Assembly: GCA_900547275.1 (NCBI GenBank)
Contig: URGA01000005.1
Location: forward strand, 1-46,584
DNA from: an uncultured Oscillospiraceae bacterium
GTDB taxonomy: Bacteria; Bacillota; Clostridia; Oscillospirales; Acutalibacteraceae
Direction: 5' to 3'
DNA: 46,584 bases
Of this stretch, positions 39,345 to 46,584 are shown piece after piece. A program made the translations under genes and the position numbers. Under the pieces are notes generated by a model. That model did no database searches. It was not told where the DNA came from and saw nothing but the letters and a program-made list of their open reading frames with translations. Position 1 is the stretch's first letter. Every line of letters begins with the position of its first letter.

Positions 39345-39581
39345 ATGGCTTACAATAAAGGCGGCGCCAGAAAAGGCCGCAAAAAGGTATGTGTTTTCTG
39401 CGTAGAAAAAGTTGACGAGATCGACTACAAAGACGTTACCAGACTGAAGAAATTCGTTTCTGAAAGAGCAAAGATTTTGCCCCGCCGCGTAACCGGCACC
39501 TGCGCAAAGCACCAGAGAGAACTGACAACCGCTATCAAGAGAGCGCGTCAGATTGCAATTCTCCCTTACACAGCAGACTAA
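39345..39581 (+). CDS. rpsR: 30S ribosomal protein S18
   Basis: The 78-residue protein has the S18 body: KVCVFCVEKVDEIDYKDVTRLKKFVSERAKILPRRVTGTCAKHQRELTTAIKRARQIAILPY. The N-terminus carries the CxxC pair (CVFC), with a further cysteine in GTCAKHQ, so this is a zinc-binding (C+) type S18. AGGAGG precedes the ATG. Last gene of the rpsF operon. Confidence 0.97.
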   Translation: MAYNKGGARKGRKKVCVFCVEKVDEIDYKDVTRLKKFVSERAKILPRRVTGTCAKHQRELTTAIKRARQIAILPYTAD

Positions 39582-39592
39582 TTAAGTTCTTT

Positions 39593-39622
39593 AACGGACG
39601 CACATTGTGCGTCCGTTTTTTT
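39593..39622 (+). terminator. Rho-independent terminator after rpsR
   Basis: ACGGACGCAC (39594-39603) pairs with GTGCGTCCGT (39607-39616) across an ATT loop, followed by a T-run. Confidence 0.9.
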
Positions 39623-39643
39623 GTTTTCATTTTTTTAAAACAC

Positions 39644-39672
39644 TTGACTTTTGTGTCGCAGCTGTATATACT
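39644..39672 (+). promoter_or_regulatory. Predicted promoter of the YtrA-type regulator/ABC transporter operon
   Basis: TTGACT (39644-39649), a 17-base spacer and TATACT (39667-39672). Confidence 0.7.
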
Positions 39673-39688
39673 GTATATGAACAGTATA
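39667..39688. promoter_or_regulatory. Operator-like inverted repeat overlapping the -10 box
   Basis: TATACTGT (39667-39674) and ACAGTATA (39681-39688) are perfect 8-base arms with a 6-base spacer. The left arm contains the -10 hexamer and the right arm covers the likely transcription start. A GntR dimer, probably the product of the adjacent gene, is the obvious binder. Confidence 0.6.
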
Positions 39689-39706
39689 ACGAACGGAGAT
39701 GAACCC

Positions 39707-40078
39707 GTGACAATTCTTATCGACAGCATGTGCCAACAGCCGATTTACGAACAGATAATGAACCAGATAAGAGAGAACGTCCTCAGCGGCCGTCTTTCGC
39801 CTGATTCTCCACTGCCGTCAATCAGAGCGCTGGCAAAGGAACTGAAAATAAGCGTTATTACAACGAAGCGCGCTTATGACGAACTGGAAAAGGACGGCTT
39901 TATATACACGATTGCCGGAAAGGGATGTTTTGTTGCGCCGCTGGAAAAGTCACGCGCACAAGCACAGATAACTGAAAAAATAGAAGCTCACATGACGGAG
40001 ATACGCCGTCTTGCCGATTTGGGCGGAATTAGTGAAGAGGAATTGACAGCATTGTGGAAATCACAGGCATGGAGGTAA
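39707..40078 (+). CDS. GntR-family transcriptional regulator, YtrA subfamily
   Basis: A 123-residue repressor with an N-terminal winged helix-turn-helix (about 5-72: PIYEQIMNQIRENVLSGRLSPDSPLPSIRALAKELKISVITTKRAYDELEKDGFIYTIAGKGCFVA) and a short helical C-terminal dimerisation tail. That short tail marks the YtrA type, which lacks a ligand-binding domain. The GTG at 39707 has GGAG eight bases upstream and gives the family N-terminus; an ATG at 39677 lies inside the operator. It sits five bases before the ABC ATPase gene and probably represses its own operon through the repeat at 39667-39688. Confidence 0.88.
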   Translation: MTILIDSMCQQPIYEQIMNQIRENVLSGRLSPDSPLPSIRALAKELKISVITTKRAYDELEKDGFIYTIAGKGCFVAPLEKSRAQAQITEKIEAHMTEIRRLADLGGISEEELTALWKSQAWR

Positions 40079-40083
40079 GTTTG

Positions 40084-40920
40084 ATGAATGCAATAGAAAT
40101 CAGACAGGTTGGAAAAGTTTATGCCAATTTTGCGATGAGCGGAGTAGATTTGGAACTGCCTAAGGGTACGGTGCTGGGAGTTGTGGGCGAAAACGGCGCA
40201 GGAAAAAGTACTCTTATAAAGATGATAATGGGCGCTGTTCAGCCTGACAGCGGCGAAATTAAAGTCCTCGGCTCAAGCGCTGAAGATCATACGGTGAAAA
40301 ATAAGATAGGCTATGTTCCCGACGAACCGTTTATTCCCGATAATTTTACCGCTAAAGAAGTAAATAAAGTTATGGCTGGTATATTCGACAATTGGTCAGA
40401 GGATGAATTTAATAAATGGCTTCAGCGGTTCAATCTTCCCATAAACAGCAAATGCGGCAGTTTTTCGCGAGGAATGAAGATGAAACTGTCAATTGCCACT
40501 GCTCTTTCCCATGGCGCAGAACTCCTTGTTTTGGATGAAGCCACAGGGGGACTTGACCCTATGGTCAGAGACGAAATACTTGATGTGTTCAACAGGTTTG
40601 CTGAGGATGAAAACCATACGGTGCTTTTGTCGTCCCATATTGTCAGCGACCTTGAAAAGATTTGCGACTATATCCTTTTCATCCATAAAGGGCGCGTTGT
40701 TTTCTTTCGGGAAAAAGACTCTCTGTGTGAACAGTACGCCATTGTCAGCCTGCCACTTGAGGAACTGGAAACACTTCCGGAAGAAGCAGTGCTTGGCGTT
40801 CGTAAAAATGCTTTCGGAGCTCAGGCGCTGGTTGAGCGAAGCAAGATAAATCCTGGTTTTAAAACACAAAAAGTAAGCCTTGAAGATATTATTCTGTTTG
40901 TTGTAAGAGGTGAAGAGTAA
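40084..40920 (+). CDS. ABC transporter ATP-binding protein
   Basis: The 278-residue ATPase has Walker A GENGAGKST (about 37-45), a Q-loop region, a divergent signature SFSRGMKMKLS and Walker B LLVLDEATGGLDP with the switch His in SSHIVSDLE. A C-terminal extension (about 210-278) is typical of this YtrB-like group. Exporters of this type, controlled by YtrA regulators, are often induced by cell-wall antibiotics or envelope stress; the substrate here is unknown. GGAGG sits about eight bases before the ATG. Its stop overlaps the permease start. Confidence 0.9.
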   Translation: MNAIEIRQVGKVYANFAMSGVDLELPKGTVLGVVGENGAGKSTLIKMIMGAVQPDSGEIKVLGSSAEDHTVKNKIGYVPDEPFIPDNFTAKEVNKVMAGIFDNWSEDEFNKWLQRFNLPINSKCGSFSRGMKMKLSIATALSHGAELLVLDEATGGLDPMVRDEILDVFNRFAEDENHTVLLSSHIVSDLEKICDYILFIHKGRVVFFREKDSLCEQYAIVSLPLEELETLPEEAVLGVRKNAFGAQALVERSKINPGFKTQKVSLEDIILFVVRGEE

Positions 40921-41549
40921 TGCGTGGATTGTTGATAAAAGATTTGTATTCAGCCTGGAAAGTCGGAAAAGGGCTCGTCATCGTCTATATTGTTTTTGCT
41001 CTTGACGCGGTGATAACAGGCGAGTGGCCCATGGGAATTATGGGCATTGTTCTTATGGCAATGCTGCCCGGAGTGCTGAACGGACTTGATGAGCGAGGTA
41101 AATGGATGTCTTATCTTTTCTGTACTCCTGTTTCAAGGAAAACGTATGTAAAAGAAAAGTTTTCGCTTACGCTGATATGCGGCGCTGTTTCCGGCGCTCT
41201 GCTGATTATTGCTTTTTTACTGCGCAGCGCAATAATGGGTCAAAATATACCCAAGGATTTTTCCGTTATGGCGGCTGTTTGCGTTTTTGTTGCGCTGGTT
41301 CCGTCGGCACTGAGCAACGTCTTTTCGTTTCGCTTCGGAGCAATTAAAGGAAGAGTAATGATGGCGGTGATGGCGGCGATTTGCGGATTGCTCAGCGGAG
41401 CGGCAGCGACATTTCTTGACGACCCCGGCAAATTTGATATGGGAAGCGTAAGCGCTTTTTCATCGTTAATATTGATTGGTGCATCGGTGGTAATATTCGC
41501 TCTGCTATATCTCGTTTCGCTTCAAGTGGTTAAAAAAAGAGAATATTAA
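40920..41549 (+). CDS. ABC-2 type membrane permease
   Basis: The 209-residue protein has about six hydrophobic segments (from LVIVYIVFALDAVI to SLILIGASVVIFALLYLVSL) and the short MRGLLIKDLYSAWK N-terminus of the ABC2_membrane_5 family. It would pair with the preceding ATPase; two copies of each would make a full transporter. It is the last gene of the unit, directly before a bidirectional terminator. The substrate is unknown. Confidence 0.85.
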   Translation: MRGLLIKDLYSAWKVGKGLVIVYIVFALDAVITGEWPMGIMGIVLMAMLPGVLNGLDERGKWMSYLFCTPVSRKTYVKEKFSLTLICGAVSGALLIIAFLLRSAIMGQNIPKDFSVMAAVCVFVALVPSALSNVFSFRFGAIKGRVMMAVMAAICGLLSGAAATFLDDPGKFDMGSVSAFSSLILIGASVVIFALLYLVSLQVVKKREY

Positions 41550-41556
41550 AAAAATA

Positions 41557-41590
41557 AGAGGACCGAAAATCATTGGTCCTCTTTTTATTT
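41557..41590. terminator. Bidirectional terminator between convergent operons
   Basis: AGAGGACC (41557-41564) pairs with GGTCCTCT (41575-41582). T follow on the plus strand and an A-rich run precedes on the left, so it serves both the ABC operon and the dus-nagA-trmL operon on the minus strand. Confidence 0.82.
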
Positions 41591-41592
41591 GT

Positions 41593-42093
41593 TTACCAGT
41601 CGTATTTTGTAAGTTTTCCTTTTGTGGAAAGTTCGGGATAGCCCCACTGGCGCAGGACTTCGTATGTTCCTATCGCCACCGCGTTAGAAAGATTAAGGGA
41701 GCGGATAATTCCTCTCATGGGAAGTCTTACACAGCGGTCGTGATTTTCTTTCAGCAGTTCCTCCGGCAACCCCTTTGTTTCTTTTCCGAAAACGAGGTAA
41801 GCGCCGTTGGGGTAGTTCATGTCGCTGTGGGCAATTTCCGCTTTTGTGGAAAAATAGAAGAATTCGCCGCCTTCGTTGATTTTAAAAAATTCCTCGGTGC
41901 TGTCGTAGTATGTTATGTCCAGCTTGTCCCAGTAGTCAAGCCCTGCCCGCTTAACCTGCTTGTCGGTGATTGTAAAACCCATTGGCCCTACAAGGTGGAG
42001 TTTTGCTCCTGTTGCGGCGCAGGTTCTGGCAATGTTTCCCGTGTTTTGGGGAATTTCCGGCTCTATCAGCACTATATTAAGCGAGTGTTCCAT
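41593..42093 (-). CDS. trmL: tRNA (cytidine/uridine-34 2'-O)-methyltransferase
   Basis: TrmL methylates the ribose at the wobble position of certain leucine tRNAs. The 166-residue protein is a minimal SPOUT enzyme with the knot motifs NIVLIEPEIPQNTGNIARTCAATGA, YLVFGKETKGLPEELL and RLPMRGIIRSLNLSNAVAIGTYEVLRQ. Its length fits the family. It begins inside the end of nagA (17-base overlap), so the two are co-transcribed; the ribosome-binding site is within nagA. Confidence 0.93.
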   Translation of the reverse strand: MEHSLNIVLIEPEIPQNTGNIARTCAATGAKLHLVGPMGFTITDKQVKRAGLDYWDKLDITYYDSTEEFFKINEGGEFFYFSTKAEIAHSDMNYPNGAYLVFGKETKGLPEELLKENHDRCVRLPMRGIIRSLNLSNAVAIGTYEVLRQWGYPELSTKGKLTKYDW

Positions 42094-43198
42094 TGACGTA
42101 GACCTCCTTGATGTTCATGTCGTCGTCAACGAAAACAAAGTCTGCGCATTTTCCCGTAGCAATGGAGCCGATTTCATCCTCCATGCCGATGGCTTTTGCA
42201 GGGTTTATGGTGCAGGATTTAAGAGCCGCTTTAAAATCTATTCCGTAGGACAGCAGATTTTTAAATTCATCAAAAAGACTGCTGATGGAAGCCGCGAGAG
42301 TTCCGTCCTCAAGAACGGCGTATCTTCCGCCTTTGTGGACATATACTGCCTGACCGCCGAGTTCAAACGTTCCTTCGCCCAGCCCTGCGGCGCGCATTGA
42401 GTCGCTGATAACGCAGGCGCGGTCTTCGCCGAGAATGCGAAAAGCGTTGCGCAGTACGGTGGGGCAGATATGTCCGCCGTCGCAGATAAGTTCGCAGGTA
42501 ACGTTTTCGTTGTCAAAAGCGGCGCCTACAACTCCCGCTTCTCTGTGAGCCATTGGGGTCATGGCGTTGAAAAGGTGAGTTGCGTGGGACGCCCCCGCTT
42601 CAAATGCCTTTTGGGCTTCTTCGGCGTTTGCCGACGTATGACCCAGGGAAACGGTGCATCTTCCGCTTACTTTGTGAATAAAATCTGCGCTGTCAAAGGC
42701 TTCGGGAGCAATTGTGATTATTTTTACGTTTCTGCCTGAGGCGTCAAAAAGGTCGCACCATTCTTCCATTGTGCCTTGGCGTATGTAATTGCCGTTCTGG
42801 GCGCCTTTCTTTGACGGCGCAATAAACGGACCTTCCAGGTGCATTCCAACAAGTTTTGCTCCCGCTTCGTTTCCCATATAGTCTCTGCCGCATTTGAGGA
42901 TTTCAATAAGTTTGTCCTTCGGCAGGGTCATTGTTGTTCCGCAGAAGGAGGTTACGCCGCATTTTGAGAGAGAAGCGCTGATTTTATCAAGACTTTTGAC
43001 GTCGCCGTCTGAAAAATCACCGCCGTTGCGCCCGTGAATATGAATGTCAACAAATCCGGGCAGAAGAGTGACTCCCTCCATACTGCGGCCGTCGCCCTCA
43101 AGAATGCCAATAGCGGTTATTTTGCCGTTTTCAACCTCAATATCGGCAACTTCCTTTTCAAATACTTCATTGTAAAAAGTAACGTTTTTAAAAATCAT
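42077..43198 (-). CDS. nagA: N-acetylglucosamine-6-phosphate deacetylase
   Basis: NagA removes acetate from GlcNAc-6-P, feeding cell-wall recycling and amino-sugar use. The 373-residue amidohydrolase shows PGFVDIHIHGRNGGDFSDG (metal His-x-His), HLEGPFIAPSKKGAQN, SLGHTSANAEEAQKAFEAGASHATHLFNAM and VISDSMRAAGLGEG with the catalytic Asp. The usual partner nagB is not in the window. It overlaps dus by four bases at its start and trmL at its end; the grouping with two tRNA-modifying enzymes is not an obvious pathway link. Confidence 0.94.
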   Translation of the reverse strand: MIFKNVTFYNEVFEKEVADIEVENGKITAIGILEGDGRSMEGVTLLPGFVDIHIHGRNGGDFSDGDVKSLDKISASLSKCGVTSFCGTTMTLPKDKLIEILKCGRDYMGNEAGAKLVGMHLEGPFIAPSKKGAQNGNYIRQGTMEEWCDLFDASGRNVKIITIAPEAFDSADFIHKVSGRCTVSLGHTSANAEEAQKAFEAGASHATHLFNAMTPMAHREAGVVGAAFDNENVTCELICDGGHICPTVLRNAFRILGEDRACVISDSMRAAGLGEGTFELGGQAVYVHKGGRYAVLEDGTLAASISSLFDEFKNLLSYGIDFKAALKSCTINPAKAIGMEDEIGSIATGKCADFVFVDDDMNIKEVYVNGTLA

Positions 43199-44160
43199 TT
43201 TGTGTTTTCCTCCGCAATTCTTGCCGCAATGCGCGCAAGTTCCTCAAAGGTTTTTACCTGACATATCTCACGACGAAACGCGGCGGAGCCTCTCAGTCCT
43301 CTTGTGTAATAAGCCGCGTGGTGGCGCGCTTCCATCATGGCGGTGTGTTCACCTTTGTAATTTATTGTCTGCTGAATGTGCTTTAGCATTACTGCCATGC
43401 GCTCGCATATTCCCGGTTCAGGGAGTACTCTGCATTCGGACAGATAAGCGTTTATTCGGCGGAACAGCCACGGGTTGCCCAGCGCCGCTCTTCCTATCAT
43501 AACAGCGTCGCATCCTGTCTTTTCCAGCATCAGCGCCGCCGACTGTTCGTCGCAAACGTCGCCGTTGCCGATAACGGGAATACTAACCGCTTCTTTGACC
43601 TGCTTTATTATATCAAGATCGCATTTTCCCGAGTACATTTCTTTTCTCGTTCTGCCGTGAATTGTAATGGCGGCGGCTCCGTTTTCTTCGGCAATTTTTG
43701 CCGTTTTTACCGCTGTCAAGCAGTTTTCGTCCCATCCTTTGCGGACTTTGACGGTGACGGGAATTTCCACCGCGTCAGCCACTGCGCGAATTATTTTTCC
43801 TGCGGCTTCAGGCGTTTTCATAAGCGCGCTTCCTGCGCCGTTGTTTACGATTTTCGGGGCGGGACATCCCATGTTTATATCAATAATGTCCGGCTTAAAC
43901 TCAAGGCTCATTTTTGCCGCCTCGGCCATTATTTCCGGTTCGGTTCCGAATAACTGTATTCCGCAGGGCCTTGCGCTTCCTATTTCCATTAACTGGCGGC
44001 TTTTTTTGTCGTTCATGACAAGCCCTTTTGCGCTGACCATTTCGGTTACGGTATAGCCCGCGCCGAAAGAGGTGCAAAGTTCCCTGAAAGCCAGGTCTGC
44101 AACTCCCGCCATAGGCGCAAGAAAAGCAATTGAGCTGAATTCTACATTTCCTATTTTCAT
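43195..44160 (-). CDS. dusB: tRNA-dihydrouridine synthase (DusB type)
   Basis: Dus enzymes reduce uridines in tRNA D-loops using FMN. The 321-residue protein has FLAPMAGVADLAFRELC, the catalytic Cys in DINMGCPAPKIVNNGAGSALM, VKVRKGWDE, AITIHGRTRKEMYSG, IGNGDV and IGRAALGNPWLF. The C-terminal helical tRNA-binding domain covers about 240-321. First gene of the minus-strand operon, with GAGGT before the start. The paralogue letter B is the usual Firmicutes assignment and is less certain than the enzyme class. Confidence 0.93.
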   Translation of the reverse strand: MKIGNVEFSSIAFLAPMAGVADLAFRELCTSFGAGYTVTEMVSAKGLVMNDKKSRQLMEIGSARPCGIQLFGTEPEIMAEAAKMSLEFKPDIIDINMGCPAPKIVNNGAGSALMKTPEAAGKIIRAVADAVEIPVTVKVRKGWDENCLTAVKTAKIAEENGAAAITIHGRTRKEMYSGKCDLDIIKQVKEAVSIPVIGNGDVCDEQSAALMLEKTGCDAVMIGRAALGNPWLFRRINAYLSECRVLPEPGICERMAVMLKHIQQTINYKGEHTAMMEARHHAAYYTRGLRGSAAFRREICQVKTFEELARIAARIAEENTK

Positions 44161-44178
44161 ATTTTTACCTCATGGGAT

Positions 44179-44207
44179 AATATAGCACATATTGCTTTTA
44201 AAATCAA
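44179..44207 (-). promoter_or_regulatory. Predicted promoter of the dus-nagA-trmL operon
   Basis: On the complement, TTGATT (44202-44207), a 17-base spacer ending in TGC (extended -10) and TATATT (44179-44184). It lies back to back with the polA promoter. Confidence 0.65.
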
Positions 44208-44253
44208 ACCGCACGAAAGCATTACTAAAAAAAGGATTTCGCCCATTTTTTTA

Positions 44254-44282
44254 TTGGCTAAGAGTACGTTTTGTGATACAAT
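44254..44282 (+). promoter_or_regulatory. Predicted promoter of polA
   Basis: TTGGCT (44254-44259), a 17-base spacer and TACAAT (44277-44282). The leader is about 25 bases, with CGGAG before the ATG at 44313. Confidence 0.6.
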
Positions 44283-44312
44283 AATAACAAATGTTTAATA
44301 CGGAGTTTTAGT

Positions 44313-46584
44313 ATGAATTTACTTGTTATTGACGGAAACAGCATAGTTAACCGCGCTTTTTACGGTATTAAATTGCTTACCACGAAAAGCGGCTACTACA
44401 CAAACGCTATTTACGGATTTCTCAATATTTTTCTGAAATTAAAGGAAGCCTGTAATCCTGACGCAGTGGCGGTGGCGTTTGACGTCCACGCGCCCACCTT
44501 TCGCCATAAAATGTACAGCGAATACAAGGCCGGCCGCCACGCGATGCCGGAGGAACTGCGCGCCCAAATGCCTGTTCTGAAAGAACTTCTGCGCCTTTTG
44601 GGCTACCGCACCGTTGAGTGCGAGGGATGGGAGGCAGACGATATTCTCGGAACTCTCGCTCAGGTCTGCCGAACTTCGGGAGATAACTGTTTTATCGCAA
44701 CTGGTGACCGCGATTCCTTACAGCTGGCTTACGGCGGAGTAAAAGTTCTGCTTGCCAGAACGAAAATGGGACAGGCGGTAACTGACGTTTACGATGAAGC
44801 GGCAATAAAAGAAGAATACGGAGTAACTCCTCAGCAGTTAATTCAGGTCAAAGCGCTTCAGGGCGATTCCTCAGACAATATTCCCGGTGTTGCGGGAGTA
44901 GGAGCAAAAACGGCGCTTGATTTAATAAGCCGTTTCGGTTCTGTTGACTATATTTACGAACATCTCGACGAAATAGATATTAAACCCGGCGTTCGTGAAA
45001 AACTGCGCAGGGATAAAGACAAGGCATATCTTTCCCTTAAATTGGGCGAAATAAGCACGGACGCACCAATTGAGCGCAGTCTTGATTTTTATGTTCCTGC
45101 CGGGGCGGACAGCGCCGCCGCTTCCCGTTTCAGAGAACTGGAACTGTTTTCGCTTATGGACAAGTTTTCCCTTGATAAAAACGCCGTTTGCGCAAGCGAA
45201 GAAGAGAAAGAAAAGCCCCGTGAACTTACTCGTCTTACCTGCGTTGACGCTGACTATCTGCTCGGGCGTATCCGCAAAGACGGCAAAGCTTACGTTTATC
45301 CGCTTACGGCAGACGGAGCGATATGCGATTTGTATTTTGCTTTCGGCGACGAGATTGTGGTAATGCCGTCGGAAACGCCTGAGTTTGGCTATTTCGCAAG
45401 GAATTTTTTAAGCGATGAAAATATAAAAATTTACAGTTACAACACGAAAGAACTTCACCGACTGGCAGATAAAATGGGCATTCGCTGTTCAAATATCTGC
45501 GGTGATCTGGTGCTTTCAGCGTATTTGCTCAGACCGTCTGATTCAAAATACGACCTGGAGCATCTTGCTGTTGAGTACGGCGTGCCGGTGCCCGAATTTC
45601 TTAATTCTCTCGGTCAGCCTGACGCTGTTGTTTCTTATGCCGCAGTGCTTCAAAAACTTTTTGAAAAAACCGACGCCCTTATTGACGAGGCAGATCAGCG
45701 CAGTCTGCTGGAGGACATTGAACTTCCGCTTTCAGCCGTGCTGGCCAGAATGGAAAACGCAGGATTTGAAGTTGACCGCGAAGGTATCGAGCAGTTTTCA
45801 AAATCTCTGTCTCAGCGAATTGGCGAGCTGACTTCCTCTATTTTTGAGGCAGTGGGCCACGAGTTTAATATAAATTCACCGAAACAGCTGGGCGTTGCCC
45901 TGTTTGAAGACCTTCAACTGCCCTGCATGAAAAAGACAAAAAGCGGCTATTCAACAAACGCCGAAGTGCTGGAAGGACTTATGGACGCCCACCCGGTAGT
46001 GCCGATGATAATGGAATACCGCACACTGACAAAACTGAAATCCACTTACTGCGACGGTTTGCTTAAAGTTATTGACGATGACGGAAGAATTCATACCCGT
46101 TTCAATCAGGTGGAGACCCGCACCGGACGTATATCCTCTTTGGAACCTAATCTTCAAAATATTCCGATACGAACGGAACTTGGCAGGGAAATGCGCAAGT
46201 TCTTTAAGGCGGCAGACGGCTGTCTGCTTGTTGACGCGGACTATTCCCAGATTGAACTTCGTGTGCTTTCCGATATGGCGAATGACGATACAATGATAAA
46301 CGCTTTCAACAGCGGAGCAGATATCCATACAACAACGGCGTCCCAGGTGTTTAATCTGCCGCCGGAAATGATAACGCCTCAGTTGAGAAGCCGCGCCAAA
46401 GCGGTTAATTTCGGTATTGTTTACGGAATAGGCGCTTTCAGCCTTGCCAAGGATATCGGCGTTTCAAATAAAGAAGCGAAAGAGTATATCGATTCGTATA
46501 TGAACACCTACCACGGCGTTGCGGATTATATGAAGAGAATGATAGATGTTGCCACTGACAACGGCTTTGCTACAACGCTTTTCG
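44313..46584 (+). CDS. polA: DNA polymerase I (partial, C-terminus beyond window edge)
   Basis: Pol I fills gaps and removes RNA primers. About 757 codons are visible. The N-terminal 5' nuclease (about 1-290) is complete: VIDGNSIVNRAFYG, FDVHAPTFRH, EGWEADDILGTLA, TGDRDSLQL and GDSSDNIPGVAGVGAKTA. The 3'-5' exonuclease-like domain (about 300-470) lacks the first motif: the expected FDTET is replaced by VYPLTADGAI, although GDLVLSAYLL remains, so proofreading is probably lost, as in several Gram-positive Pol I enzymes. Polymerase motifs A (VDADYSQIELRVLS) and B (RSRAKAVNFGIVYG) are present; motif C lies outside the window. Confidence 0.96.
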   Translation, partial: MNLLVIDGNSIVNRAFYGIKLLTTKSGYYTNAIYGFLNIFLKLKEACNPDAVAVAFDVHAPTFRHKMYSEYKAGRHAMPEELRAQMPVLKELLRLLGYRTVECEGWEADDILGTLAQVCRTSGDNCFIATGDRDSLQLAYGGVKVLLARTKMGQAVTDVYDEAAIKEEYGVTPQQLIQVKALQGDSSDNIPGVAGVGAKTALDLISRFGSVDYIYEHLDEIDIKPGVREKLRRDKDKAYLSLKLGEISTDAPIERSLDFYVPAGADSAAASRFRELELFSLMDKFSLDKNAVCASEEEKEKPRELTRLTCVDADYLLGRIRKDGKAYVYPLTADGAICDLYFAFGDEIVVMPSETPEFGYFARNFLSDENIKIYSYNTKELHRLADKMGIRCSNICGDLVLSAYLLRPSDSKYDLEHLAVEYGVPVPEFLNSLGQPDAVVSYAAVLQKLFEKTDALIDEADQRSLLEDIELPLSAVLARMENAGFEVDREGIEQFSKSLSQRIGELTSSIFEAVGHEFNINSPKQLGVALFEDLQLPCMKKTKSGYSTNAEVLEGLMDAHPVVPMIMEYRTLTKLKSTYCDGLLKVIDDDGRIHTRFNQVETRTGRISSLEPNLQNIPIRTELGREMRKFFKAADGCLLVDADYSQIELRVLSDMANDDTMINAFNSGADIHTTTASQVFNLPPEMITPQLRSRAKAVNFGIVYGIGAFSLAKDIGVSNKEAKEYIDSYMNTYHGVADYMKRMIDVATDNGFATTLF

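Overview
The window reads as a chromosomal segment of a Gram-positive, gut-type Clostridia (probably the Oscillospiraceae/Ruminococcaceae group). Pointers are strong GGAGG ribosome-binding sites, the classical Firmicutes rimP-nusA-rnpM-L7Ae-infB-rbfA-nrnA-truB-ribF order, a SpoIIQ-like M23 protein, a PolA with a degenerate proofreading domain, and a YtrA-type regulator in front of an ABC transporter. The species call is inference. No tRNA, rRNA, CRISPR array or insertion sequence was seen, and no stretch above 300 bases lacks a gene.

Layout. 1-2510 (minus): the N-terminal two thirds of secA, running off the left edge, then a small lipoprotein. 2641-6524 (plus): an initiating sugar-phosphate transferase and a LacZ-type beta-galactosidase in one unit. 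6563-14339 (plus): a radical SAM protein, a CNNM/CBS membrane protein, pth, mfd and a membrane-anchored M23 peptidase, ended by a strong terminator. 14563-25057 (plus): a compact 10.5 kb phage-derived operon. 25073-30065: a cytidylate-kinase-like protein, an ECF S component next to coaX, a DUF1015 protein and a membrane M28 peptidase. 30089-38421: the nusA-infB operon running into truB, ribF and a HAD phosphatase. 38476-39622: rpsF-ssb-rpsR with a structured leader. 39644-41549: a GntR/YtrA regulator with ABC ATPase and permease. 41593-44160 (minus): dus, nagA and trmL. 44254-end: polA, cut by the right edge.

The most unusual part is the phage-derived operon. It encodes both terminase subunits, portal, prohead protease/scaffold, a putative decoration protein, an HK97-type capsid protein and three connector/completion-type proteins. 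It then passes directly, through a 33-codon ORF, to a contractile-tail-style baseplate set: LysM protein, hub, spike, gp25-like, J, I and a short fibre. No sheath, tube, tail chaperone or tape-measure gene lies between them. No integrase, repressor, replication or lysis gene is present, every frame is open, and both flanks are housekeeping genes. This fits a domesticated DNA-packaging particle (for example a gene-transfer-agent-like system, perhaps with tail genes elsewhere), or an otherwise intact prophage remnant that lost its tail block.

A second notable point is the left edge. The last 79 visible residues of SecA have actinobacterial-looking sequence and G/C-ending codons, while the rest looks clostridial. 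That suggests either an assembly chimera or a recombination joint inside secA.
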